A stretch of 64,000 bases of DNA from Candidatus Microthrix parvicella Bio17-1 (GCF_000299415.1 NZ_AMPG01000004.1:185231-249230), one strand, 5' to 3'; positions 46,222-55,101 are shown, numbered from the stretch's first letter. The notes: generated from the letters alone by a model not told the origin. Numbers and translations are program-made.

Positions 46222-47538
46222 GTGGGATTGAAGCGATCCAGCCGTTGGCGAGTCCGTCGGGTCCGCCACTGGATCAAAAGCAGCCTCTGGGTCGTTCCCG
46301 GTGCGTACGCTGCGGTCGCCTTGGGCACCGGCGTGGCGCTCGTGGCCTTTGACCACAGCAGCCCGCTGCAGTCGCCGCTCGATCTCAGTGCGGCCAGCGC
46401 GACCGCGGCGCTCGCCGCACTTGGTGGCGGCATGATCACCTTTACCGGATTCGTCATGTCGGTGGTGCTCCTCGTCGTGCAGTTCGGCAGCAGCCAGTTC
46501 TCACCCCGGTTTCTCCGCTGGTTTCGCGACGACCCGGTCATCAAGCACAGCCTGGGCACCTTCATCGCCACCTTCGTGTTCGCCCTGACCGCCACGGCGC
46601 TCAGCGGTCGCGGCGCCGACAGCATCGTGCCGTACCGCGCGCTCGTCGGGGCGATGGTGTTGACCGCCGCCAGCATCGCCTGGTTTCTGGCCCTCATTTC
46701 CCGAACGTCGGACAACCTCCGGGTTGCCCACGTCATCCAGCGCATTGACAGCCAGGCGCGGCGGGTGTTCGACGACGTGTACCCGGTGAGCAGCACCGAG
46801 GTGGAGGCGGCCCAGCAAGCGGCGGCGAGCGTCGACCCCAGCTCGACCGTGCAGGAGGTGCGAAATCCCGACGTGGGAGGCATCCTGGTGGCCGTCGACC
46901 GCGACGAGTTGCTGCGTATTGCCGAGCGCCACGACGCGCTGATCGAGATGTGTGCGGCGGTGGGGGACCACATCGCCGCCGGAGGCCTGGTGGTCCGGGT
47001 GTACGGCGATCACAAGCTACCGGTGCGGCCGCTCAGCGGTGCCCTGATGTTTGGCGACGAACGGACGATCGAGGATGACCCGGCGTTCACGTTGCGGCTT
47101 CTCGTCGACGTGGCGATCAAGGCGCTGTCACCTGCGGTGAACGACCCGACCACGGCGGTCCAGTGCCTCCATCGCATCGAGGACGTGCTGCGTTATGCCG
47201 CCGCCAAGCACCTCTCGACCGGCGTCGTGACCGATCAACAAGGGACGGTGCGCGTACTGGTCCCGGCCCCCACGTGGGACGATCTGGTCGCCCTGGCCCT
47301 CGACGAGATTCGGGCGTTCGGGGCCGGCCAATACCAGATAGTTCGGCGCCTCCGGGCCCTGCTCGATGACCTGACCGCCGACCTGCCGGCCAAGCGCCGC
47401 CCAGCGTTGACCACACAGCTGGAGCTGCTCGACGAAGCGATGGAGCGAGCGATTCCGTTGGCGCAGCGCTCCGATGCGCTCGTGGCCGACCGTCAGGGAT
47501 TGGGCCTGGCGATCCGTCCGCCGTCGTCGGATCGGTAG
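46222..47538 (+). CDS. DUF2254 family membrane protein
   Basis: A 438 aa protein from GTG at 46222, one base after the previous stop. Four transmembrane segments lie in the first 170 residues, with the diagnostic GGGMITFTGFVMSVVLLVVQFGSSQFSPR split across them. The soluble C-terminal part contains LLVDVAIKALSPAVNDPTTAVQ, also typical of DUF2254. The function is unknown. It ends the three-gene unit that starts at 44527. Confidence 0.88.
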   Translation: MGLKRSSRWRVRRVRHWIKSSLWVVPGAYAAVALGTGVALVAFDHSSPLQSPLDLSAASATAALAALGGGMITFTGFVMSVVLLVVQFGSSQFSPRFLRWFRDDPVIKHSLGTFIATFVFALTATALSGRGADSIVPYRALVGAMVLTAASIAWFLALISRTSDNLRVAHVIQRIDSQARRVFDDVYPVSSTEVEAAQQAAASVDPSSTVQEVRNPDVGGILVAVDRDELLRIAERHDALIEMCAAVGDHIAAGGLVVRVYGDHKLPVRPLSGALMFGDERTIEDDPAFTLRLLVDVAIKALSPAVNDPTTAVQCLHRIEDVLRYAAAKHLSTGVVTDQQGTVRVLVPAPTWDDLVALALDEIRAFGAGQYQIVRRLRALLDDLTADLPAKRRPALTTQLELLDEAMERAIPLAQRSDALVADRQGLGLAIRPPSSDR

Positions 47539-47539
47539 G

Positions 47540-47803
47540 TTTCGGAGCGAACCCAACGTACCGAGCTTCTCGGACACGAGCGCCAGATGCCCATCGACGA
47601 CATCGAAGGTTCCGGTGTCGAACTGCTCGCGCCAGGTTTGCCCGTCGAGCCGGATCTCTCCAGACCTGAGCGAGTACCGGGTGGGTTGTATGGGTCTCTT
47701 CGCCACGGGCGGTCGCTCGCTTGATCAGGGCCCACAGACGCGAGTTCACGTTCTCTCCGTCGACGATCAGAGGCCCTGCGTCGATGATGGTATGGCAACT
47801 CAA
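47540..47803 (-). pseudogene. Decayed PIN-domain (VapC-like) gene
   Basis: The minus-strand frame from a TTG at 47803 reads CHTIIDAGPLIVDG, NSRLWALIKRATARGEE, then HPVLAQVWRDPARRANLARAV, which is the first half of a PIN-domain nuclease. After that the frame turns to Arg-rich nonsense. The PIN C-terminal pattern appears in another minus frame over the same bases (GTFDVVDGHLALVSEKLG). The middle 30 or so residues of the fold are absent. This fits an internal deletion with a frameshift. No antitoxin gene is adjacent. Confidence 0.55.
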
Positions 47804-47822
47804 CCCGATCGATATGGTTCGA

Positions 47823-48638
47823 CTACGTGGCCGCCCATGCGGTGAAACGCCCGTCGCGACGCTCGAGGTGAAGCGTCAGACCAAAGGTGTCGCTGAGCGA
47901 CTCGGAGGTGAGCACCTCGTCGATCGGGCCCGCGGCGCTCACCCTTCCGTCGCGGATCAACAGCACGTGGGTGAAGCTCGGGGGGATCTCCTCGGGGTGA
48001 TGGGTGATCAACACCTGCGCCGGACCGGTCGGATCGGCACCAAGTGCGTCGAGCCGTCCCAGCAGGTCTTCGCGACCGCCCAGGTCGAGGCCGGCTGACG
48101 GCTCGTCGAGGACGATCAGGGGAGCGTCGGCCATCAGGGCTCGGGCCAGCAGCACCCGCTGACGCTCGCCCGAGCTGAGCGATCCGAAGGTCCGCTCGCC
48201 GAAGCCGGCCATGGCCATCTCGGCCAGCGATGCCGCAGCCCTGGCGTGATCGTCGGCGGTGTAGTGATGCCACCAGGTCTCCAGCGCCCCGTGGCGGGCC
48301 GAGACGACGACGTCGTGAGCCGTGACCCCCGGACGGATCTTGTCGGCGAACGCCACGCTGACGAACCCCACCTCCGTTCGCACCGAGCGCACGTCGGCGC
48401 GTCCGAGGGTGTGTCCAAGCAAGGTGAGTTTCCCGGCCGATGGCCGGTCCCACCAGGTGGCCACCCGCACCAGCGTGGTCTTGCCCGACCCGTTGGCTCC
48501 CAAAACCACCCACCGCTCACCGGGCGACACCACCCAGGTGACGTCGTTCAGCAGGTGGCGCTCGCCCCGCCAGACCGACAGGTCTCGCACCGAGAGCACC
48601 GGCTCAGCGTTGGCTGGGTTGATCCGTGTGTGCAACAT
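47823..48638 (-). CDS. ABC transporter ATP-binding protein
   Basis: A 271 aa protein from ATG at 48638, preceded by AGGAGG. Walker A is LGANGSGKTTLVRVA, the signature is LSSGERQRVLLARAL, Walker B is LIVLDEPSAGLDLGG, and the switch His is in LITHHPEEI. No permease gene is nearby. The pattern resembles ModF/YlbA-type or stand-alone ABC proteins. The substrate cannot be told. It is divergent from npdG. Confidence 0.9.
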   Translation of the reverse strand: MLHTRINPANAEPVLSVRDLSVWRGERHLLNDVTWVVSPGERWVVLGANGSGKTTLVRVATWWDRPSAGKLTLLGHTLGRADVRSVRTEVGFVSVAFADKIRPGVTAHDVVVSARHGALETWWHHYTADDHARAAASLAEMAMAGFGERTFGSLSSGERQRVLLARALMADAPLIVLDEPSAGLDLGGREDLLGRLDALGADPTGPAQVLITHHPEEIPPSFTHVLLIRDGRVSAAGPIDEVLTSESLSDTFGLTLHLERRDGRFTAWAAT

Positions 48639-48744
48639 GCACCACCTCCTTGAAGTCGGCGGCGACGGACCCGCCCGGACGACCGACGCTCTCACACCCC
48701 GGGTGGGGCCGCGCGCGGAATCCGAGTTGTCCGCCGCATCCCAC

Positions 48745-48750
48745 TACCAT
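48745..48750 (+). promoter_or_regulatory. Putative -10 box of npdG
   Basis: TACCAT ends eight bases before the npdG ATG, with no Shine-Dalgarno sequence between, again suggesting a leaderless transcript. Confidence 0.4.
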
Positions 48751-48758
48751 CGCCGCCC

Positions 48759-49493
48759 ATGAAGATCGGTGTACTTGGAGCAACAGGACCGGCCGGAAGC
48801 GGCCTCGCAGCTCGACTGTCGTCGGTGGGATACGAGGTCTGGATCGGATCCAGGTCCAAGTACCGCGCCATGGAGGTCGTCGACGGCATCAAGGACAGGT
48901 GGCCCGACAAGGTCCTCAACCTCCACGCCGGTGACAACGAGGACGCCGCCAGGGCCGACGTGGTGGTCGTGGCCACCCCGTGGGACGCTGCGGCCGCCAC
49001 GGTGATGCCCTTGGCCGACCTGCTGGCGGGCAAGGTGGTCATCTCCATGGCGAACGCTCTGGCAAAGGTGGCCCACGAGTTCCAGCCGCTGGTGCCGCCC
49101 CGTGGTTCGGTGGCTGCGTCGATCCAGGCGGCCATCCCCAAGTCGCTGGTGTCTGCGGCCATGCACCACGTACCGGCGAAGGAGTTGGGTGACCTGGCCA
49201 ATCCGGTGGAGAGCGACGTGTTGGTGTGCTCGGACCATGACGGGGCCACCAACACCACGTTGGACATCGTCAACGCCATTCCCGACCTGCGCGGCCTTGA
49301 TGCCGGCGAGTTGTCCAACGCCGCGCCCATCGAGGCCTTCGCAGCGGTCCTGTTGCAGCTCAACGTGAAGTACCGCACCAGGGCCGCGGTCCGGTTCACC
49401 GGCATCAATCCGGAGGATCGCCGCACCAAGGCATCGCCCGGCGCCAAGGCGAAGGCGCCCGCCAAAACTGCGGCGAAAACTGCAAAGGGCTGA
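48759..49493 (+). CDS. npdG: NADPH-dependent F420 reductase-like protein
   Basis: A 244 aa Rossmann protein. It starts KIGVLGATGPAGSGLAARL, has VWIGSRSKYRAMEVV for the NADP phosphate, VVVVATPWDAA, and GLDAGELSNAAPIEAFAAVLLQLN at the C-terminal end of the fold. It would move hydride between NADPH and coenzyme F420. The last 25 residues are a Lys/Ala-rich tail (AKAKAPAKTAAKTAKG). It lies 12 bp before mshC. Confidence 0.85.
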   Translation: MKIGVLGATGPAGSGLAARLSSVGYEVWIGSRSKYRAMEVVDGIKDRWPDKVLNLHAGDNEDAARADVVVVATPWDAAAATVMPLADLLAGKVVISMANALAKVAHEFQPLVPPRGSVAASIQAAIPKSLVSAAMHHVPAKELGDLANPVESDVLVCSDHDGATNTTLDIVNAIPDLRGLDAGELSNAAPIEAFAAVLLQLNVKYRTRAAVRFTGINPEDRRTKASPGAKAKAPAKTAAKTAKG

Positions 49494-49505
49494 AGCGGGG
49501 CGGTC

Positions 49506-50624
49506 GTGCGTCTCTTCGACACCAAGCGGCGGGAGATCGTGCCGTTCGAACCCGGTCCCGTGGTCACGATGTACACGTGCGGCATCACGCCCTACGACTC
49601 CACCCACCTCGGCCACGCGGCCACCTATCTCACCTACGACGTGTTGCAGCGCCGCCTGCGGGACCTCGGCCACGAGACCCGCTGCGTGCGCAACATCACC
49701 GACGTGGACGACTCGATCCTGCCCAAGGCGCGCGAGTTGGGTGTGCACTACCTCGACCTCGCCGCCGCCGAGATGGCCCGGTTCGACGCGGACATGGAGG
49801 CGCTCGGCATGTTGCCCGCCTACTCCGAGCCCCGGGCAACCTCCGCCATCCCTGACATCCGCGGCTTCATCGGCATGGTGATCGACTCGGGCCATGCCTA
49901 CGAGTCGGGTGGCTCGGTGTACTTCGAGGTGGCGACGCTTCGGTCGTTCGGATCGCTGTCCGGCTTGTCGCGGGAGGACATGCTGGCGCTGGCCGCCGAG
50001 CGGGGTGGAAACCCGGACGATCCCAACAAGCGGGACCCGCTGGACTTCGTCTTGTGGCAGCCCTCCGCCGACGACGAACCGTCGTGGGAGTCGATGTGGG
50101 GGCCGGGCCGACCGGGCTGGCACATCGAGTGCTCCACCCTGTGCCTGCGCGAACTTGGCACCACCATCGACCTTCATGGCGGCGGGTCCGACCTGATCTT
50201 CCCGCATCACGAGTGCGAGGCGGCCCAATCGGAGGCCGCCACCGGTCAGCCGCTGGTGCGCCACTGGATGCATCAGGCAATGGTGCATATGGACGGCGAG
50301 AAGATGTCGAAGTCGCTTGGCAACCTGGCCTTCGTCAGCGAGCTCTCCCAGCAGTTCCATCCCATGGCCATCCGCCTGGGGGTGCTGGGCAACCACTACC
50401 GCACCGAGTGGGAGTTCGGCGACGACCTGATGCCCGACGCTCAGCAGCGTTGGCTGCGCTGGCAGCAGGCGGGGGACGGCGACGGTGGTCTCAACGAGGT
50501 CCGCGTCGCACTCGACGACGATCTCGATACCCCCTCCGCCATCGCCGCAATCGATGCTGCGGTCGCACGGGGTGAGGGCGTTTCCGAGGCGGCGCTGCTG
50601 CTTGGAGTGGACCTCCAGCGCTGA
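49506..50624 (+). CDS. mshC: Cysteine:GlcN-Ins ligase MshC (mycothiol synthesis)
   Basis: A 372 aa protein of the cysteinyl-tRNA synthetase family. The sequence MYTCGITPYDSTHLGHAATY, then RNITDVDDSIL, KRDPLDFVLWQ and GPGRPGWHIECSTL match MshC better than CysS, which usually has a CGxTVYD motif. KMSKS and the zinc ligands (CGI, IEC, HHE) are present. The C-terminal anticodon-binding domain of CysS is missing, which agrees with MshC. It is about 40 residues shorter than mycobacterial MshC. It joins cysteine to GlcN-inositol. Confidence 0.85.
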   Translation: MRLFDTKRREIVPFEPGPVVTMYTCGITPYDSTHLGHAATYLTYDVLQRRLRDLGHETRCVRNITDVDDSILPKARELGVHYLDLAAAEMARFDADMEALGMLPAYSEPRATSAIPDIRGFIGMVIDSGHAYESGGSVYFEVATLRSFGSLSGLSREDMLALAAERGGNPDDPNKRDPLDFVLWQPSADDEPSWESMWGPGRPGWHIECSTLCLRELGTTIDLHGGGSDLIFPHHECEAAQSEAATGQPLVRHWMHQAMVHMDGEKMSKSLGNLAFVSELSQQFHPMAIRLGVLGNHYRTEWEFGDDLMPDAQQRWLRWQQAGDGDGGLNEVRVALDDDLDTPSAIAAIDAAVARGEGVSEAALLLGVDLQR

Positions 50625-50824
50625 GCCCACTCCCGCGTGACGCTCGTTCATTGTTTCGGTGCGATGAAATCTCTCAGACTTTCGTGAGAAATCGCCCCGC
50701 TTGCGTATCAATCCCGGCGGCGATGCGCCAGAATGGCTCCGTTACCAAATCGTCATGTTTGGGTACCTCGCACGAGGAGCCTCATGAAGCGCTCCGCAGG
50801 TAATCGACCGCAAGGGGAGAACGA
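50625..50824. other. Intergenic region between mshC and the acyltransferase gene
   Basis: Two hundred bases with visibly lower GC than the surroundings. It holds the small inverted repeat TCTCA-GACTTTCG-TGAGA near 50670-50690 and a plausible promoter area around TTGCGTATCAATC. AAGGGGAGAACGA before the ATG at 50825 is the ribosome site. I find no coding frame or RNA gene in it. Confidence 0.4.
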
Positions 50825-51868
50825 ATGCCATTTGGGATGGGCCCACTGGAAATTGGACAGCTGCAAAGGCCCATCAAGGCCGTGCTGAGGCCGGCGTTCA
50901 ACTTCGCCTGGAGGGTCACCATCGAGGGTGCTGAGAACGTCCCCCTCAGCGGTGGCGCCATCATTGCGCCCAACCACCTGTCGGTGCTCGATTCGTTCTT
51001 CGTGCCGTGCAGCCTGCCCCGTCGCATCACCTATGTGGGCAAGGCCGAGTATCTCGACGACTGGAAAACCAAGACGCTGTTTCCTGCCATGGGCATGATC
51101 CCGATCGACCGGCGTGGCGGCGAGCACGCTCAGGCCGCACTCGACGCCGCCGCCGACGTTCTACGGCGGGGCGAGCTGTTTGGCATCTACCCGGAGGGCA
51201 CCCGCAGCCGGTCCGGCGACCTCCACAAGGGCCACACCGGCATGGCGCGCCTGGCGATGGAGACCAACTCGCCGATCGTGCCGGTGGGGCTGCTCGGCAC
51301 CTTGGCGGTGCAGCCACCCGATGCCAAGTTCCCCAGGCCGTTCCGCGATGTGCTCATCCGCTTCGGTGAGCCGATCTCACCTGATCGCTACAGCGATCGG
51401 CTGGGTGACCGTTTGGCGCTGCGCCAACTGACCGACGAGGTCATGTGGGAGATCCGTCGGCTGACAGGCCAGAGCTACGACGACACCTACGCCACGAAGG
51501 CCGCCAAGCCGGAGGCCTCTCGAGAGCCGGCCGCTGCGGCCGCCTCCTCGGCCACCGTGCTGCCTGGTGTCGGTGGCGAGGTCAGGGGTGGGCGCCACCT
51601 GCGTCCCGCCGCCACCTCGTCCAACTCGACCGCCTCATCGGTGGCCACCCGGCCGTCCTCCAGTTCGGTCCTGGCAGCCCGCCCGCTGACGCCCGGCATC
51701 GGGGTCGGCGCAGCTTCGTCGGTCACCACCAACCGCGCGGTCGACGATTCGGCCGCCGAGCCGTTGCCTTCGGACGAGGTAGCCGATGCCACGACCAACT
51801 CGGGCGGGTTGTTGGAACGAGCGTCCTCCTCCACGGTGCTCAAGCCCCGCCCACTGGTCACCGCCTAG
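50825..51868 (+). CDS. 1-Acyl-glycerol-3-phosphate acyltransferase-like protein
   Basis: A 347 aa protein. The PlsC domain covers residues 20-220: the HxxxxD motif is APNHLSVLDSFF, then IPIDRRGGEHAQAAL, the acceptor motif GIYPEGTRSRSGDLHKG, and PIVPVGLLG. It would acylate lysophosphatidate or a related lipid at the membrane. The last 120 residues are Ser/Ala/Thr-rich low-complexity sequence, unusual for the family and probably disordered. Lipid specificity is unknown. Confidence 0.88.
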   Translation: MPFGMGPLEIGQLQRPIKAVLRPAFNFAWRVTIEGAENVPLSGGAIIAPNHLSVLDSFFVPCSLPRRITYVGKAEYLDDWKTKTLFPAMGMIPIDRRGGEHAQAALDAAADVLRRGELFGIYPEGTRSRSGDLHKGHTGMARLAMETNSPIVPVGLLGTLAVQPPDAKFPRPFRDVLIRFGEPISPDRYSDRLGDRLALRQLTDEVMWEIRRLTGQSYDDTYATKAAKPEASREPAAAAASSATVLPGVGGEVRGGRHLRPAATSSNSTASSVATRPSSSSVLAARPLTPGIGVGAASSVTTNRAVDDSAAEPLPSDEVADATTNSGGLLERASSSTVLKPRPLVTA

Positions 51869-51899
51869 CCCCAACGGCAGGGTCACCCCCCACCGAGGT

Positions 51900-51940
51900 G
51901 GGGAGCCCGACGGTGCGCCCCGGCGTGCTTCGGGCTCCCC
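51900..51940 (+). terminator. Hairpin after the acyltransferase gene, in the thrS leader
   Basis: GGGGAGCCCGA at 51900-51910 pairs perfectly with TCGGGCTCCCC at 51930-51940 around a 19-base loop. A second repeat, CCCACC-GA-GGTGGG, overlaps its left arm. No T-run follows. The overlapping arms could make alternative folds, but a T-box is not recognisable. Confidence 0.5.
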
Positions 51941-51975
51941 GCTTCGGCTGTTCCGGCCGGGTCAGCCCAGGGGAG

Positions 51976-51981
51976 TAACCT
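51976..51981 (+). promoter_or_regulatory. Putative -10 box of thrS
   Basis: TAACCT ends nine bases before the thrS ATG, and no Shine-Dalgarno sequence lies between. If used, the upstream hairpin would not be in the thrS message. Confidence 0.4.
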
Positions 51982-51990
51982 GCGTCGCCT

Positions 51991-54042
51991 ATGTCAGCGA
52001 TCCTGGTCACGCTTCCCGACGGTTCACAACGAGAACTGGACGAGGGGGCCACTGGGGCCGACCTGGCCGCCGACATCGGGCCCGGCCTGGCCAAGGCGGT
52101 GCTGATCGCCGAGGTGAACGGCGAGCCCAAAGACCTTGGCGCACCGTTGCCCGACGGAGCGCAGGTGAGGTTCCTCACCAAACGCGACCCCGAGGTGCTC
52201 GAGCACCTGCGCCACTCCACCGCTCACGTGTTGGCACAGGCGGTGCTCGACCTCTGGCCCGGCGCCACGTTCGCCGGTGGTCCGCCCATCGAGGACGGCT
52301 TCTACTACGACTTCGAGCTGCCCGGGGGCGGCACCTTCTCCGAGGACGACCTCGTCCGCATCGAAAAGCGGATGAATCAGATCATCAAGTCCAATCAGCG
52401 ATTCGAACGGTACGAGTTGCCGTTGGACGATGCCATGGCCGAGATGGCCGATCACCCGTACAAGCAGGCCTTCATGTCGGCCGCCTCAGCGGGCGACGAC
52501 TCCGATGGTGATGCGGCGGCAGGCGAGGCGATCAGCTTTTACCGCAACGGTGACGGGTTCATCGACATGTGTCGCGGCCCCCACGTGCCCTCCACCGGCA
52601 AGCTCGGCTGGTTCAAGCTGATGCGGGTGGCGGGCGCCTACTTCCGCGGCTCTGAGGCCAACCCGATGCTGCAGCGCATCTATGGCACCGCGTGGACCTC
52701 CAAGGACGACCTCGGCGCCCACCTCGAACGCCTCGAGCAGGCGGCCGCCCGCGACCACCGCCGACTGGGCGCGGAGCTCGACCTGTTCAGCTTTCCCGAC
52801 GAGATCGGCTCGGGTCTGGCGGTGTTCCATCCCAAGGGTGGCATCGTGCGCATGCTGATGGAGGACTACTCCCGCAAGCGCCACGCCGAGGCGGGCTACG
52901 AGTTCGTCAACTCGCCCCACATCACCAAAGAGAACCTGTTCCAAACCTCGGGCCACCTCGACTGGTTCGCCGACGGCATGTTCCCGCCGATGCAGTTGGA
53001 CCTGGACGGCGACGGCAACGCCACCAACTACTACCTGAAGCCGATGAACTGCCCGTTCCACATCCTGATCTTTCGCTCACGGATGCGCAGCTACCGGGAG
53101 CTGCCGTTGCGCATGTTCGAGTTCGGCACGGTGTACCGCTACGAGAAGTCGGGCGTGCTGCACGGGCTCACCCGGGTGCGCGGCCTCACCATGGACGACG
53201 CCCACATCTTCACCACCAAGGAGAACATGGCCGCCGAGTTGGCGTCACTGCTCGACTTCGTGCTGTCGCTGCTGCGTGACTACGGCCTGGACGACTTCTA
53301 CCTGGAGCTGTCGACCCGACCGGAGGAGAAGGCGGTGGGCACCGACGAGGAGTGGGACGAGGCCACCGAGGCGCTCCGTGAGGTGGCGGAGGGACAGGGC
53401 CTCGACCTGGTGATGGATCCCGGCGGCGGCGCCTTCTACGGCCCCAAGATCTCCGTACAGGCCCGGGATGCCATCGGGCGAACCTGGCAGATGTCCACCA
53501 TCCAGGTGGACTTCCAACTTCCGCAGCGCTTCGAGTTGGAGTACGTGGGTTCCGATGGCGAACGCCACCGGCCCATCATGATCCACCGGGCCCTGTTCGG
53601 GTCGGTGGAGCGCTTCTTCGGTGTGCTGGTGGAGCACTACGCCGGGGCGTTCCCCACCTGGTTGGCGCCGGTACAGGTGGCGATCCTGCCAGTGGCCGAC
53701 TCCCACGACGACTATGCCCACGCCCTGGCCGCACGGCTGAAGGCCGCCGGGTATCGATCCGAGGTCGTCGAGGCCAACGACACCCTTGGCAAGCGCATCC
53801 GCAACGCCAAGGGCCAGAAGCTGCCCTACGTGCTCGTCGTCGGCGACGACGACATCGCCCACGACACCGTGGGCGTCAACCCTCGCGGCGGTTCGGTGGA
53901 GCGCGACGTCGGCGTCGCCGAGTTCATTGGTCGCCTGAGCGCAGAGGTGGAATCCAAGGGTGTCCCCGAAGCCCCGGGTGTGGCCCACCAGGTGATCGAC
54001 GACGCGTCCAGCACGGCCGCGTCACCACCGGACCCGTTGTGA
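51991..54042 (+). CDS. thrS: Threonyl-tRNA synthetase
   Basis: A 683 aa class II synthetase. The TGS domain covers residues 1-62 (AILVTLPDGSQRELDEG). The editing domain has HLRHSTAHVLAQAVLDLWP. The catalytic core has LKPMNCPFHILIFRSRMRSY, RYEKSGVLHGLTRVRG and HRALFGSVERFFGVLVEHYAG. The anticodon domain ends with LPYVLVVGDDD. A tail of about 30 residues extends beyond it. It overlaps the HIT gene by four bases. Confidence 0.97.
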   Translation: MSAILVTLPDGSQRELDEGATGADLAADIGPGLAKAVLIAEVNGEPKDLGAPLPDGAQVRFLTKRDPEVLEHLRHSTAHVLAQAVLDLWPGATFAGGPPIEDGFYYDFELPGGGTFSEDDLVRIEKRMNQIIKSNQRFERYELPLDDAMAEMADHPYKQAFMSAASAGDDSDGDAAAGEAISFYRNGDGFIDMCRGPHVPSTGKLGWFKLMRVAGAYFRGSEANPMLQRIYGTAWTSKDDLGAHLERLEQAAARDHRRLGAELDLFSFPDEIGSGLAVFHPKGGIVRMLMEDYSRKRHAEAGYEFVNSPHITKENLFQTSGHLDWFADGMFPPMQLDLDGDGNATNYYLKPMNCPFHILIFRSRMRSYRELPLRMFEFGTVYRYEKSGVLHGLTRVRGLTMDDAHIFTTKENMAAELASLLDFVLSLLRDYGLDDFYLELSTRPEEKAVGTDEEWDEATEALREVAEGQGLDLVMDPGGGAFYGPKISVQARDAIGRTWQMSTIQVDFQLPQRFELEYVGSDGERHRPIMIHRALFGSVERFFGVLVEHYAGAFPTWLAPVQVAILPVADSHDDYAHALAARLKAAGYRSEVVEANDTLGKRIRNAKGQKLPYVLVVGDDDIAHDTVGVNPRGGSVERDVGVAEFIGRLSAEVESKGVPEAPGVAHQVIDDASSTAASPPDPL

Positions 54043-54569
54043 CGCTCGAGCACCTGTGGAGCACGTGGCGATCCGACTACGTGGGCACACTCGGCGACGC
54101 GGCCCCGACGCACGACCTCACGTTGTTCGAGCGGATCCTGGCCGCCCCCGGAACCGATCGCGACAAGTTTGTGGTGGCACGCGGCGGCCACTGCTTCGTC
54201 CTGCTCAACCTGTTCCCCTACACCGCCGGCCACGCCATGGTGCTGCCCAACCGCGGTGTCCCGGGCCTGAGCGACCTGAACGACGATGAGTTTGCCGAGT
54301 TGTGGTCGCTCGTTCGTGACCTCACGGCGGCCTGCACCGACGGTCTGGGCTGCGACGCCGTCAACGTGGGTGTCAACCTGGGCGAGGCGGCCGGGGGTTC
54401 CCAGAGTGATCACCTGCACGTGCATGTGGTTCCCCGTTGGGCCGGAGACGCCAACTTCATGACCGCAACCGCCGACACCCGCACCTTGCCGGTGGCGCTG
54501 CCCGAGGCCTGGGACCGGCTGCGCGCCGGCTGGCCAGGCGGCGCCCCCGCCGCATGGATGGAAGGATGA
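54039..54569 (+). CDS. HIT-family nucleotide phosphorylase or hydrolase
   Basis: A 176 aa protein with the histidine triad HLHVHVVPRW near residue 127 and NLFPYTAGHAMVLPNR earlier. The first 15 residues, LEHLWSTWRSDYV, resemble those of the mycobacterial Ap4A phosphorylase, which sits beside thrS and pgsA there as here. The start GTG overlaps the thrS stop. The substrate is inferred from this synteny. Confidence 0.88.
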   Translation: MTLEHLWSTWRSDYVGTLGDAAPTHDLTLFERILAAPGTDRDKFVVARGGHCFVLLNLFPYTAGHAMVLPNRGVPGLSDLNDDEFAELWSLVRDLTAACTDGLGCDAVNVGVNLGEAAGGSQSDHLHVHVVPRWAGDANFMTATADTRTLPVALPEAWDRLRAGWPGGAPAAWMEG

Positions 54570-54573
54570 CCCT

Positions 54574-55101
54574 GTGAGTGACGACTCAACCAGCGAGGAC
54601 CACACCGAGGAGGGCACCGTCGACGAGCACGTCGACGAGTTACCCGAGGATCTCGACTTCACCGCCGCCGGCCCCATCACCTTCCCCAACAACAACCGTC
54701 GCCGCATTCCTGCGCTGATCTACCTGGTGCTGGGTGCCGGAGCGATCGCGGTGTCGATTGCGTTCGAGGGCGACGCCACCGTCAATACCGGCCTGGCGGT
54801 CGCCGGCGCGCTGCTGGCGGTGTTCGGCATCTACGGACTGTTCGCCGGGCGCACGCTGAACGTCGACGATCAGGAGGCCTTCGCCACTGCGGGCGCCATC
54901 GTGGGCTTCCCGGTGGGTCACTCGTCGGCGCAGCAGGTGTGGCGGGGCTGGCTGTCCACCCCGACGTGGCGCATTCTCATCTACTCCGCCGAGAACCCCC
55001 CGAAAAACCGCGGCATCGTGCTGGTGGACGGCATCAGCGGCGACATCGTCGAGTGGTTCGCCGAGGAAAACCCGGACCAGTGGGACTCCGATCAGGCGTA
55101 A
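54574..55101 (+). CDS. Two-helix membrane protein in the PIM cluster
   Basis: A 175 aa protein. The first 45 residues are very acidic. Two transmembrane helices follow (IPALIYLVLGAGAIAVSIAF and TGLAVAGALLAVFGIYGLFAG) and then a soluble part with NRGIVLVDGISGDIVEWFAE. I do not recognise the family. The GTG start lies four bases after the HIT gene, which suggests co-expression with thrS and HIT. Confidence 0.75.
   Translation: MSDDSTSEDHTEEGTVDEHVDELPEDLDFTAAGPITFPNNNRRRIPALIYLVLGAGAIAVSIAFEGDATVNTGLAVAGALLAVFGIYGLFAGRTLNVDDQEAFATAGAIVGFPVGHSSAQQVWRGWLSTPTWRILIYSAENPPKNRGIVLVDGISGDIVEWFAEENPDQWDSDQA

Noticed and set aside
47128..47706. A 192-residue minus-strand frame overlapping the DUF2254 gene
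   Set aside because: Most of it is antisense to DUF2254; only the short DVVDGHLAL stretch is meaningful, as part of the decayed PIN gene.
49506..50624. Cysteinyl-tRNA synthetase (cysS)
   Set aside because: The motifs CGITPYDSTHLGH and GPGRPGWHIEC and the lack of the C-terminal anticodon domain fit MshC better.
51869..51990. T-box leader before thrS
   Set aside because: No T-box consensus or specifier loop could be found in the 122-base gap.
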